Assembly (NCBI GenBank): GCA_916048095.2
Contig: OU696582.1
Coordinates: forward strand, 3,991,001 to 4,055,000
DNA from: Sacculina carcini
Taxonomy: Eukaryota; Arthropoda; Thecostraca; Sacculinidae
Length of the DNA stretch: 64,000 nucleotides
Direction of reading: 5' to 3'
Both the position numbers and the translations under genes were made by a program. This document shows positions 57,097 through 64,000 of this stretch, one piece after another (position 1 is the first letter of the stretch; every line of letters starts with the position of its first letter). The notes below the pieces were generated by a model that was not told the DNA's origin, searched no databases, and saw only the letters and a program-made list of their open reading frames with translations.

Positions 57097-57520
57097 GTGT
57101 TCAGTTCAGTTCAGTTCAGTTCGTTTATTGCCAACATATACATGTACATAACAACATTGAGATTATACAATTTCGAGAGGTTCAGTCTATCGAGTGTAAC
57201 ACTCTTGGACAGACTTAACTATACATAAAATATAAACAGTTGTGGTAATGCAAACACAATATATTACTAGAAACACATACACATCACATACAAACACACG
57301 GAGCTAGCGCACACTTTCGAATACAATCACCTGCGGACACATGAATTCGCCAAGCATACAAACACATATTTCCTTTTGGACACGCACGTATAACAAAAAG
57401 GCATAACGAGTGACAAATTTTCATTACTAATTCAACACTTCTTAACTCGCATATAGAGTTATATACATTAACTGATATAACATAGTAGAAGGCTTAACCA
57501 CTTTGTTACATTTGTTTACA
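57097..57520 (-). mobile_element. LINE 3' end with (GAACT)n tail
   Basis: The reverse complement reads ...TGTTGGCAATAAACGAACTG followed by GAACT repeats (57097-57122). AATAAA plus a short tandem tail is the usual 3' end of I/R1-type LINEs. The region to the right (to about 57520) would be its 3' untranslated part. No ORF2 remnant seen. Confidence 0.55.
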
Positions 57521-57545
57521 TTATCCCCCTTGCCCCTCCCCCCTC

Positions 57546-57570
57546 TGACGTCACCCCCCTCTGACGTCAC
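57546..57570 (+). repeat. Two tandem CCCCCTCTGACGTCAC copies
   Basis: TGACGTCAC occurs at 57546-57554 and 57562-57570 in a 16 bp repeat within a C-rich stretch (57525-57570). TGACGTCA is the CREB/ATF consensus palindrome. A promoter role is speculative. Confidence 0.4.
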
Positions 57571-58125
57571 ACTTAACCTAACTTTTTTTTTTTTTTTTTT
57601 TAACCTAACCTAACTTTTTTTCTTTTTTCCAACCTAACCTAACTTTTTTTTTAACCTAACCTAACTGTTTTTTAACCTAACCTAACTTTTTTTTAACCTA
57701 ACCTAACTGTTTTTTAACCTAACCTAACTTTTTTTTTTAACCTAACCTAACTTTTTTTTAGTTTTTTAACCTAACTTTTTTTCTTTCTTATTCTTCCTTT
57801 CTTATTATATTTATTCTATGCCCAACCTAACTTTTTTTATTTCTTATTCTTCCTTTCTTATTATATTTATTCTATGCCTAACCTAACTTCTTTGTGTATA
57901 CCTAACCTAACTTCTTTGTGTGTATACCTAACCCAACTTTTTTTTTCTTTATTCTATTCCTAACCCGACCCAACCCAACTTTTAGTTTTATTTCTTATTC
58001 TTCCTTTCTTATTATATTTATTCTTTATTCTATACCCAACTTATATTTTTTATTTCTTATTCTTCTTTTCTTATTATATTTATTCTTTATTCTATGCCCA
58101 ACTTTTATTTTTTTCCTTTATTTCT
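57571..58125 (+). repeat. AACCTAACCTAAC/T-run array and ~50 bp T-rich tandem repeats
   Basis: 57571-57780: about ten copies of (A)ACCTAACCTAAC separated by runs of 7-20 T. 57780-58120: copies of a T-rich unit containing TTTCTTATTCTTCCTTTCTT and ATTATATTTATTCTATGCC. CCTAA iteration resembles arthropod TTAGG telomere repeats but is interrupted by T runs. It borders the Polinton integrase end. Confidence 0.7.
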
Positions 58126-58279
58126 ATTTTATGTCACGATACTCATTATATCGGGATCGCCAAGTCGATGTTTGGCAGAGACGAGAATATAATAATTTTC
58201 AATCATACTTGAAATATATATAAAAAAAATGGTTTGACTAAATCGTTCGCAAAGACAATGCACAATATTCATGTTGTAT

Positions 58280-59083
58280 TCAAACACGTTGAAGTTCTTG
58301 ATAGTAAAATGTCCCGGTAATCAAATTTCCATCATCATCACACAGCTTATACATGGGAATTGATCGACGTTTGTATATGGAATCAATTTTGAACGTTTCG
58401 TTGCTAAATGTCTGTCGATATCCTTTTTCAAATAGAGTTTTCGGAATAAACATTCGCACATGATCGCCTACACGAAGCTTTGGTGTTTGCTTTTTGCGCG
58501 ACAATGTGTTGACCAAGTGTTGATTTGATAAAGTTACAGCGCGAGGTGCCATACCGATTGATCTATGTACAGTGCTGTTATACAAATTCACCAATTGAGG
58601 TAGATTTTTGACAAAGTGTTTTGTGTTGTTTTCGGTCATAAACTTGTGTATCAGCGAGAGCAGAGTACGGAAAAATCGTTCAATTATCCATGCCTTCCGT
58701 ATGATTGTAGATGTCGTATAATGATATATGTTGTGCTCTTTCATTACACGTTGAAATTCTCGCCCTGTGAATTCACCACCATGGTCGCTCATTATTTGCA
58801 TCGGTGTGCAATTGTTGGTGAGAATATGGTTCATTGCTTTGGCCACGGCAGGTCCCCGTTTACTATGTAATGCACGCACATATGCCTGTCTGCTAAACAC
58901 GTCAATTGCACCCAACAAATAACGTACTTGTGTGTTATGCCCACGTAGACGTGAAACATCGCACAAATCAACTTGCCATGTATCATTTAGTCCAGTGGAG
59001 GTGTATGCATTGTGTACGAAGCGCTTACGTACTGGACGATGGAGTTGTTTGGTTCTTGGCGACCAAATCAGCTTACTATCCAT
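58280..59083 (-). CDS. INT: Polinton retroviral-type integrase (N-terminus short)
   Basis: 267 residues from ATG 59083 with a DDE core: first Asp in DTWQVDLCDV, second in IMSDHGGEF, Glu in WIIERFFRTL. The C-terminal domain is typical of Polinton integrases (KLRVGDHVRMFI, FEKGY, GTFYYQELQRV). The family usually has an N-terminal helical region before the HRPVRKRF segment; here an in-frame TGA about 33 nt upstream of the ATG cuts it short, so the gene may be N-terminally truncated or spliced. The core catalyses insertion of the element with short target duplications. Confidence 0.87.
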   Translation of the reverse strand: MDSKLIWSPRTKQLHRPVRKRFVHNAYTSTGLNDTWQVDLCDVSRLRGHNTQVRYLLGAIDVFSRQAYVRALHSKRGPAVAKAMNHILTNNCTPMQIMSDHGGEFTGREFQRVMKEHNIYHYTTSTIIRKAWIIERFFRTLLSLIHKFMTENNTKHFVKNLPQLVNLYNSTVHRSIGMAPRAVTLSNQHLVNTLSRKKQTPKLRVGDHVRMFIPKTLFEKGYRQTFSNETFKIDSIYKRRSIPMYKLCDDDGNLITGTFYYQELQRV

Positions 59084-59124
59084 TTGCGCGGGATATTTGC
59101 CGATCGTTGATCAACTGTCGAAAC

Positions 59125-59595
59125 TCACTGCCCGTGAATATTCGGAGCAACTTCTCGCGGTAAATTCAACGACTCAATCAGTTGTCGCAGCTGTGCCCAC
59201 CCTGTTGGCTCAGGAACACTTTTACGACGTCGAACGATATAGTTTACCACATCGACAATATTGCTCCGAGGAATTTGTGCGTGGTTGAGATAAATGATAC
59301 CGGTGTTGTTGTCCCATCTCAGCACATTACTCAATTGGGAAAGCACGAATTGTGCATGTTTTTTATAGCTGGATGGTACAAGTTGGAGCCATTTATCAGT
59401 CTCTACAGACGGAGCAGGAGCGGTGGCCTGTTCAGGGCGCCAGGCGTTCATGTACTCGATCCGTTTCGCTTCGGCATTCCCTGTAGACTTGTTAAGAATT
59501 TGTTCTAGAGAGGGTGTGGGTGTGGCTATGGTTCGACCTTGCATTTCATCATATGTGGCTTGCGATATGAGAACCATTCGTTGGAAGGCGCTCAT
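59125..59595 (-). CDS. Polinton 156-aa conserved-type protein of unknown function
   Basis: The start codon overlaps the stop of the preceding gene (TAATG at 59597-59593). The protein is soluble-looking, with LNHAQIPRSNIVDVVNYIVRRRK (in two parts: LNHAQIPRSNIVD and VVNYIVRRRK) near residue 105-127 and a TGWAQL segment near the C-terminus. Similar IxGSNxxDLV...RxRK blocks are familiar from small proteins of arthropod Polintons, but I cannot name a function. Its position between the pX-like gene and integrase suggests a virion or accessory role. Confidence 0.65.
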   Translation of the reverse strand: MSAFQRMVLISQATYDEMQGRTIATPTPSLEQILNKSTGNAEAKRIEYMNAWRPEQATAPAPSVETDKWLQLVPSSYKKHAQFVLSQLSNVLRWDNNTGIIYLNHAQIPRSNIVDVVNYIVRRRKSVPEPTGWAQLRQLIESLNLPREVAPNIHGQ

Positions 59596-59924
59596 TACTT
59601 TGCAGACAGTATACAGCTTATAACCGATGCAACCACGGGTATAAGGGCGGATAAAAATTTTCCGCTTTGCACCAACACTCGTTGTTTTTTCTTCAGTGAC
59701 GGACGTTTGTCACCCAATTTACGCAGTATTTTCTTGTATTTGGATAGGCGACGCTTTTGTTCTTTTTCCAAAGGGACGCGGTCTTGCAACAGGTTATGAC
59801 AAATTTCACAAATAGCCCGTATCAGAGCAGGGTCGTACGTGTTGAGAACGGCTTTTTGTTGACGTTGTGTGAGACGCGGAAGTGATTCGATTGTCGGCCA
59901 ACAGCGTTGCAACGTCGACGACAT
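59595..59924 (-). CDS. Polinton small basic protein with C-terminal hydrophobic segment (pX-like)
   Basis: 109 residues. Helical N-terminus (LTQRQQKAVLN, AICEICHNLL), a strongly basic middle (KRRLSKYKKILRKL, RPSLKKKQRVLVQSG), then a hydrophobic tail (FLSALIPVVASVISCIL). The basic RVLVQSGKFL...LIPVVASVI pattern resembles adenovirus pX-like and comparable Polinton/adintovirus proteins, which are core or membrane-active. The function is inference from composition and context. Confidence 0.6.
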   Translation of the reverse strand: MSSTLQRCWPTIESLPRLTQRQQKAVLNTYDPALIRAICEICHNLLQDRVPLEKEQKRRLSKYKKILRKLGDKRPSLKKKQRVLVQSGKFLSALIPVVASVISCILSAK

Positions 59925-59958
59925 GTTGACAAATGATTCACTTGCTCAACTATATGTG

Positions 59959-60618
59959 CTATTTATACCTCAAAGCGGGAAGATATACTGTTATGGGTTG
60001 TTCCAACACATTGCTACGCACACGTAGTCTGTTGTCAGTTTGTTGACGCAAATCCACAAGCAAATGACCGTACATTTTCTTCATTACGTCTCTATAAACA
60101 TCCATAATGAACCTGATATTATCTGGCATGTACTGTTGAGCAAATGCGCGCAGTGGTGTTTGATCTCGAAAATTACGGAAAAATACATAATAATTTGTAT
60201 TTAGACTGATTGTGCGGTAGTTTGGCGACTTGAGAAACGTGTTTTGGGTGACAAATAGTACACTCATGTTGTCGTGACGTGACGTTTTTGTAAACATGTC
60301 ACGTACAACAGGCCCTTCCACAGCATCCAGTAAGTCGTCGATAATGACCATGCAACCTTTACCGTGTTTATGTTTGCTTGCCAATCGTTGAATTTCCTCA
60401 TGCGATGGCACCCCGTACTGCATTTCATTAACTAAATTCTTATCTATATGATCTGGCGCTGCAGTTCCGTGGCAATACAGTACATAATCGGGGCTTCGGG
60501 TGAGCACTTGGTCCGCCCGTGTCAGCATGTCGACTATAAATTGACTCTTGCCGGACCCTGAAGGACCGGACAAGATCATTGTGAACGGTGTAACAAGACG
60601 TGCGTCAAACGTTTCCAT
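59959..60618 (-). CDS. ATP: Polinton genome-packaging ATPase (A32/FtsK-HerA type)
   Basis: 219 residues. Walker A GPSGSGKS (residues 19-26), Walker B GCMVIIDDLLD (about 87-97), and a downstream FVTQNTF sensor-like segment (about 122-128). Length and motifs match the A32-like packaging ATPases of Polintons and related double-jelly-roll viruses. It lies 34 nt upstream of the pX-like gene. It would pump element DNA into capsids if capsid genes exist in this copy. Confidence 0.88.
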   Translation of the reverse strand: METFDARLVTPFTMILSGPSGSGKSQFIVDMLTRADQVLTRSPDYVLYCHGTAAPDHIDKNLVNEMQYGVPSHEEIQRLASKHKHGKGCMVIIDDLLDAVEGPVVRDMFTKTSRHDNMSVLFVTQNTFLKSPNYRTISLNTNYYVFFRNFRDQTPLRAFAQQYMPDNIRFIMDVYRDVMKKMYGHLLVDLRQQTDNRLRVRSNVLEQPITVYLPALRYK

Positions 60619-60845
60619 ACCAGCCGTACCGATGAAACTGATCTACGTTTAACTATAGGGGTATTATATAAAGTATGTTTTGCTGATGTGCGACCAGTTT
60701 TGCGCTGAACATTACTAGCCAAACACCCGCGACGCTTAATCGGATCATATAACAATCCCACTATTACCAGCTCTGCAATTACACTTTCAACATAGTTGAC
60801 AAGGAGCAATAGTGATAATAGGAGCAACATTATATTCGTCACCAT
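60576..60845 (-). CDS. Possible small membrane protein between polymerase and ATPase
   Basis: ATG 60845 starts 89 residues with a hydrophobic N-terminus (MLLLLSLLLLVNYV) followed by a basic region (DPIKRRGCLASNVQRKTGR). The frame is open upstream only because it runs through a CA microsatellite, so the start at 60845 is the first sensible one. Its 3' end overlaps the ATPase start by 43 nt. It could be a real small Polinton gene or chance. Confidence 0.35.
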   Translation of the reverse strand: MVTNIMLLLLSLLLLVNYVESVIAELVIVGLLYDPIKRRGCLASNVQRKTGRTSAKHTLYNTPIVKRRSVSSVRLVWKRLTHVLLHRSQ

Positions 60846-60907
60846 CTCGGTGATTGTCAATTGAATGACACACATACACATCAACACTTGTATATTAAAG
60901 CTTGCAC

Positions 60908-60955
<48 letters not shown>

Positions 60956-61073
60956 CACACACATACACACCAAAGCATGTATACACATCAACACTTTTAT
61001 ATTTATATAACACACACACACACACACACATACACACCAAAACATGTATACACATCAACACTTTTATATTTAT

Positions 61074-61112
<39 letters not shown>

Positions 61113-61315
61113 ACCAAAACATGTATACACACCAACACTTTTATATTTATATAACACACACACACACACACACACCAACACTTTGATATTTATATAACAC
61201 ACACACACACACACACACATACACACCAAAACATGTATACACACCAACACTTTTATATTTATATAACACACACACACACACACACCAACACTTTGATATT
61301 TATATAACACACTAA
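60908..61315 (+). repeat. (CA)n microsatellite within a ~60-120 bp minisatellite
   Basis: CA runs alternate with the phrase CCAAAACATGTATACACA and ATCAACACTTTTATATTTAT, repeated about five times. Continues as ACACTAGCACAACTAAC repeats to 61460. It sits between the polymerase and ATPase genes. Confidence 0.85.
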
Positions 61316-61521
61316 CACAGCTAACACACTAGCACAACTAACACATCTAACACACTAGCACAACTAGCACACAGCTAACACACTAACACTGCTAACACTT
61401 TTATATTAAAAACCAATACATCGAGCACAACTAACACACCTAGCACAACTAACGCTGGTAACACAGCAAATAAGTAGCAATAAATAACGATGATGATGAT
61501 GTCGGTCGGTCGGTCGGTCGG
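61316..61521 (+). repeat. CTAACACA-type and GGTC repeats
   Basis: Imperfect repeats of CTAACACACTAGCACAA, then a (GGTC)n stretch at 61503-61525 that runs into the last codons of the polymerase gene on the other strand. Confidence 0.6.
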
Positions 61522-64000
61522 TCAGTCGGTGAAGCCGTACGGGAAGGTGCGATAATCGGGAAGGACCCTGCGTTTGCTGGAAACTAACCTATTAATTTTT
61601 TCCCCTCCCACCGTAATTATCTTAAAATCTACAGTCTTTTTAAATTGCCGAAAGGGGACTTTGATTGTGGACCCAGGCGCCTCTAACAGGGATCGGAAAG
61701 CGTCCAAGGAAATAAGCTGCTGCGTGTCGTGTGTTTGTGTGATGCCGCGCATTTTTACTATAGTCTTGGTGTGCCCGTCTGGTGTGTGTACAGTAAAAGC
61801 GTAATTTTTGGGAGACAGACAGACTATATGAGAAATATAGCTGCCTGCCCCGAAACAAGTCAGTTCGTCAGTCATGTCGCCGAGAAAGTGTGATGTGTGT
61901 ATGCGTGGCATTTCTGGTGATGTTTTGTAAATGACTGAATCTGTGTCGCAGTATATTAGCTGAAAAGGATTAAGGCGTTGCAGGAAAGAGTAAAGATAAA
62001 GTCGGGATTGGCAAGTGACAAAAGCAGCAAGGATTATGTTAGTTTTAAGCGGACCGGCCACAGTCTTGTCTTGTCGATGGGAATACGTCAGCCTCCATAC
62101 ATCGTGCATTATGCTGTCCCCCTCACTATCGTCAGCCACCGATATGAGGTCACACGCGGAGACCTCCATGTCGGGATCCTCCAGCAGATCGTAAACACGA
62201 CGCATGGAAGTGACGTATTCAGTCTGCCCCAGGTTTGCGCGCTGAGCCAGCTTGCCCCACTGGCTGTTGAGGCACAATTTGGCCACAGCTCTCAGGCCCG
62301 GATTCCTCTCAATGGTCGGCAGGGTTATACCCTCACGCGCTTCGAGAGTCTGTCTGTAGTCGTGTCGGTCGTCGTCAGTCTGCACGTGAGTGGGATAACC
62401 CTCGGCGCTGACCTTGAGGGCGTAAAACTTGTTTACATATTCTGCAAACAATCCGCCTGCCTCGCCGTCGTTGAGCTGTGTGGTGTTGGCAAAGTGCCAG
62501 AACTCGTGGATGGAAGTGAGCCGATACCCCAACCCCAAAGCTTTTGCTACTTCCAGCGACACCCAGCTGGAAGTGAGACTGCGCTCCTCGTCCGAATGGT
62601 GACACTGCGGCGACCTTGTGGTGAAATTGCCACCGATACCCTGCTCGGCACATGTTCTACACAGGGTGAACATGAGGCGGTCGTTGATGCGTGCGGGAAG
62701 GACGGGAACGTGAAGATTGTGCGGAGGGAGAATTGTGCAATAAATGATGCCGAAATATTTGTGAAAATCTGTGATGGGAGGACGGAAAATGTGAGAAGGA
62801 TGACCGAGGGGAAATTTTCCGTTTTTAAGGATGTAAGGATACAAGGAGCACACATCAACGTACTCGATCCGCTCGTCACCAGCACATTCGGCATAGTGAC
62901 GAAACACCTCTGTTCGCCCTCCGTAGAACGCGTCCCGAACATTCATCGGCGGCAAGACTTGCACTGCTTCGGCGCGACAACGTTGGTCGTCATCGTCTCG
63001 AAGCAGTGCATCAAATTCACACTCCCAGATGGTGATGAGAGTTGTGTCGGGTCGGGCTCGTAGTATGGCCAGACGAGCCATGGTGCCATCATATAGATGG
63101 CGCGTTGATGGAGCCCCACTGTTCATGACATAGCGACAGTTTTTGCTGGCGCAGAGACACTTACCAGAATGCCGATGACCATGAAAGTAGCAACCGAGAA
63201 ACTCGAAAAGCAGGTGTTGGTCTCCCACTTTGGCATAGCCGTCCACTTTGTACGACCCAATACGCACCTCACCAGAGTTCAATGCGTGCTGGATATTGAT
63301 GTCGCGAGACGACGCCTCCAGTTCCAGCCACTGGATCGATTTCTTCGAGTAGTTGCCACATGGTCGGTAGTGCTCATGGCTCGGTATCAACGCGACGCTG
63401 TCTTTGCGCAAAAACTTTTGACGCCACACCTCATGACACGCAGATGGAAGCGTGATGCTCTGAAATGGGTCCACCTCAGTCACCTCGATGAATTGTTGGC
63501 GGAAACGCATACTACCGAGACGAAGTACATTGACATCGTCGCGGCAGTACGCTCCCATTTCCTGGCGCAGGTCATACTGCCGGCCCACCTGCGAGGCATG
63601 CCAAGTGAGAAACTCGGCGTGCTGTTCGGTGGACATGCGACCCGGGTCGAACATATCGGCTGAAGGAAAAGGACCTACATAATTTTGATTGTCCGTAGTG
63701 TTGAGGAGGTGAGGGAAGAAACCTTTACGGACAGGAATGTTGAACGTTTTGGAAAATTTCGCAAGAGGCATAGGAAGGAAACTGAAGGAATCAATGAAAC
63801 GGAGTTTGGAGTTGGAGAAGCGCATGGAGAGGATTTTTCTGCCGTTCATGATCAGGTCTGGCACCACACCTTGGCTCAACGCGTAATTGGCAACAATGTT
63901 GTTGTCATAACCTTGGGCATAATGGGCAATGGCTTTCGCGTCCTTGAGCGTGAAAAGCCACTGACCAAAGTCTTGTCTTGTCGTTGGGCCAGAGAACACA
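61522..64000 (-). CDS. PolB: Polinton protein-primed DNA polymerase B (partial, cut by the window edge)
   Basis: At least 825 residues; the frame is still open at the edge, so the N-terminus (including the first exonuclease motif) lies outside. Exonuclease motifs follow: QGYDNNIVANYAL (about 30) and YCRDDVNVL (about 150). An inserted segment has VDGYAKVGDQ then FEFLGCYFHGH (about 252-275), a VSR/PD-(D/E)XK-like pattern seen in many Polinton polymerases. Polymerase motifs are A (VDVCSLYPYI), B (KLCLNSQWGKLAQR) and C (YCDTDSV). It replicates the element using a terminal protein primer. No internal break was seen. Confidence 0.9.
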   Translation of the reverse strand, partial: VFSGPTTRQDFGQWLFTLKDAKAIAHYAQGYDNNIVANYALSQGVVPDLIMNGRKILSMRFSNSKLRFIDSFSFLPMPLAKFSKTFNIPVRKGFFPHLLNTTDNQNYVGPFPSADMFDPGRMSTEQHAEFLTWHASQVGRQYDLRQEMGAYCRDDVNVLRLGSMRFRQQFIEVTEVDPFQSITLPSACHEVWRQKFLRKDSVALIPSHEHYRPCGNYSKKSIQWLELEASSRDINIQHALNSGEVRIGSYKVDGYAKVGDQHLLFEFLGCYFHGHRHSGKCLCASKNCRYVMNSGAPSTRHLYDGTMARLAILRARPDTTLITIWECEFDALLRDDDDQRCRAEAVQVLPPMNVRDAFYGGRTEVFRHYAECAGDERIEYVDVCSLYPYILKNGKFPLGHPSHIFRPPITDFHKYFGIIYCTILPPHNLHVPVLPARINDRLMFTLCRTCAEQGIGGNFTTRSPQCHHSDEERSLTSSWVSLEVAKALGLGYRLTSIHEFWHFANTTQLNDGEAGGLFAEYVNKFYALKVSAEGYPTHVQTDDDRHDYRQTLEAREGITLPTIERNPGLRAVAKLCLNSQWGKLAQRANLGQTEYVTSMRRVYDLLEDPDMEVSACDLISVADDSEGDSIMHDVWRLTYSHRQDKTVAGPLKTNIILAAFVTCQSRLYLYSFLQRLNPFQLIYCDTDSVIYKTSPEMPRIHTSHFLGDMTDELTCFGAGSYISHIVCLSPKNYAFTVHTPDGHTKTIVKMRGITQTHDTQQLISLDAFRSLLEAPGSTIKVPFRQFKKTVDFKIITVGGEKINRLVSSKRRVLPDYRTFPYGFTD

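Larger units (their letters stand above)
58280..64000 (-). mobile_element. Polinton/Maverick DNA transposon, integrase-proximal part
   Basis: Minus-strand genes for integrase, two small structural-type proteins, a packaging ATPase and protein-primed DNA polymerase B, the defining Polinton set. Major and minor capsid and the adenain-type protease are not within the window and, if present, lie beyond 64000. The terminal inverted repeat was not located; the left end should fall between about 57.1 and 58.28 kb. Confidence 0.88.

Noticed and set aside
60576..61310. Long minus-strand frame rich in Val, Cys and Tyr
   Set aside because: Upstream of about 60845 it is only the translation of the CA microsatellite; just the last 89 codons are kept as a possible gene.
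61978..63063. 361-codon plus-strand frame opposite the polymerase gene
   Set aside because: Antisense shadow of the GC-rich polymerase coding sequence; no domains, while the minus strand carries all polymerase motifs.

Overview
This is a repeat-dominated window from an animal nuclear genome, most likely an arthropod or other invertebrate. The evidence is its mobile-element set: a Polinton/Maverick, a gypsy-type element with an insect-retrovirus-like env, an I-clade LINE resembling arthropod lineages, piggyBac remains, and AACCTAAC runs that resemble the arthropod TTAGG telomere repeat. There is no prokaryotic gene organisation. I see one ordinary host gene: a single intact coding exon for a flagellar dynein-regulatory LRR protein (DRC5/TCTE1) at 38.0-39.6 kb.

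1-25.1 kb is a giant tandem repeat. Composite units of about 4.8, 5.7 and 6.8 kb (net of one insertion) start at 1, 9002, 14730 and 21496. Each unit combines blocks carrying a CCCGCCCGTCGTGCGG motif, an array of ~340-405 bp monomers, and a closing block with a hAT-like terminus. Positions 1-3577 and 21496-25072 are almost identical, so the three units together behave as a 21,495 bp super-repeat. Unit 1 carries a young, apparently intact gypsy-type retrotransposon (4171-8355) with identical LTRs, a GTACT target duplication, gag and pol, and a canonical -1 frameshift heptamer.

25.1-37.5 kb is a nest of older elements. It holds a tRNA-derived SINE with target duplications, a small non-autonomous LTR element (TRIM) with a CAAAC duplication, and a decayed piggyBac element (TIR-like ends at 27881 and 37525). 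The piggyBac transposase is split by a ~6.2 kb I-clade LINE with an 11 bp duplication. The piggyBac also contains a 128 bp MITE and a gypsy gag fragment.

40-57.5 kb holds a LINE tail, a solo LTR related to the TRIM, a decayed Mag-like gypsy element with its integrase core deleted, and a 5'-truncated env-bearing gypsy element. The env element has a pol with three in-frame stops, an intact env, and an overlapping ORF that encodes a clear chromodomain. It is bracketed by two 1.75 kb direct repeats that do not look like its own LTRs.

57.5-64 kb begins with T-rich/AACCTAAC repeats and continues with one end of a Polinton/Maverick on the minus strand. Its genes are protein-primed DNA polymerase B (cut by the window edge), a possible small membrane protein, a packaging ATPase, a pX-like basic protein, a 156-aa conserved-type protein and a retroviral-type integrase. 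Capsid and protease genes are not in the window.
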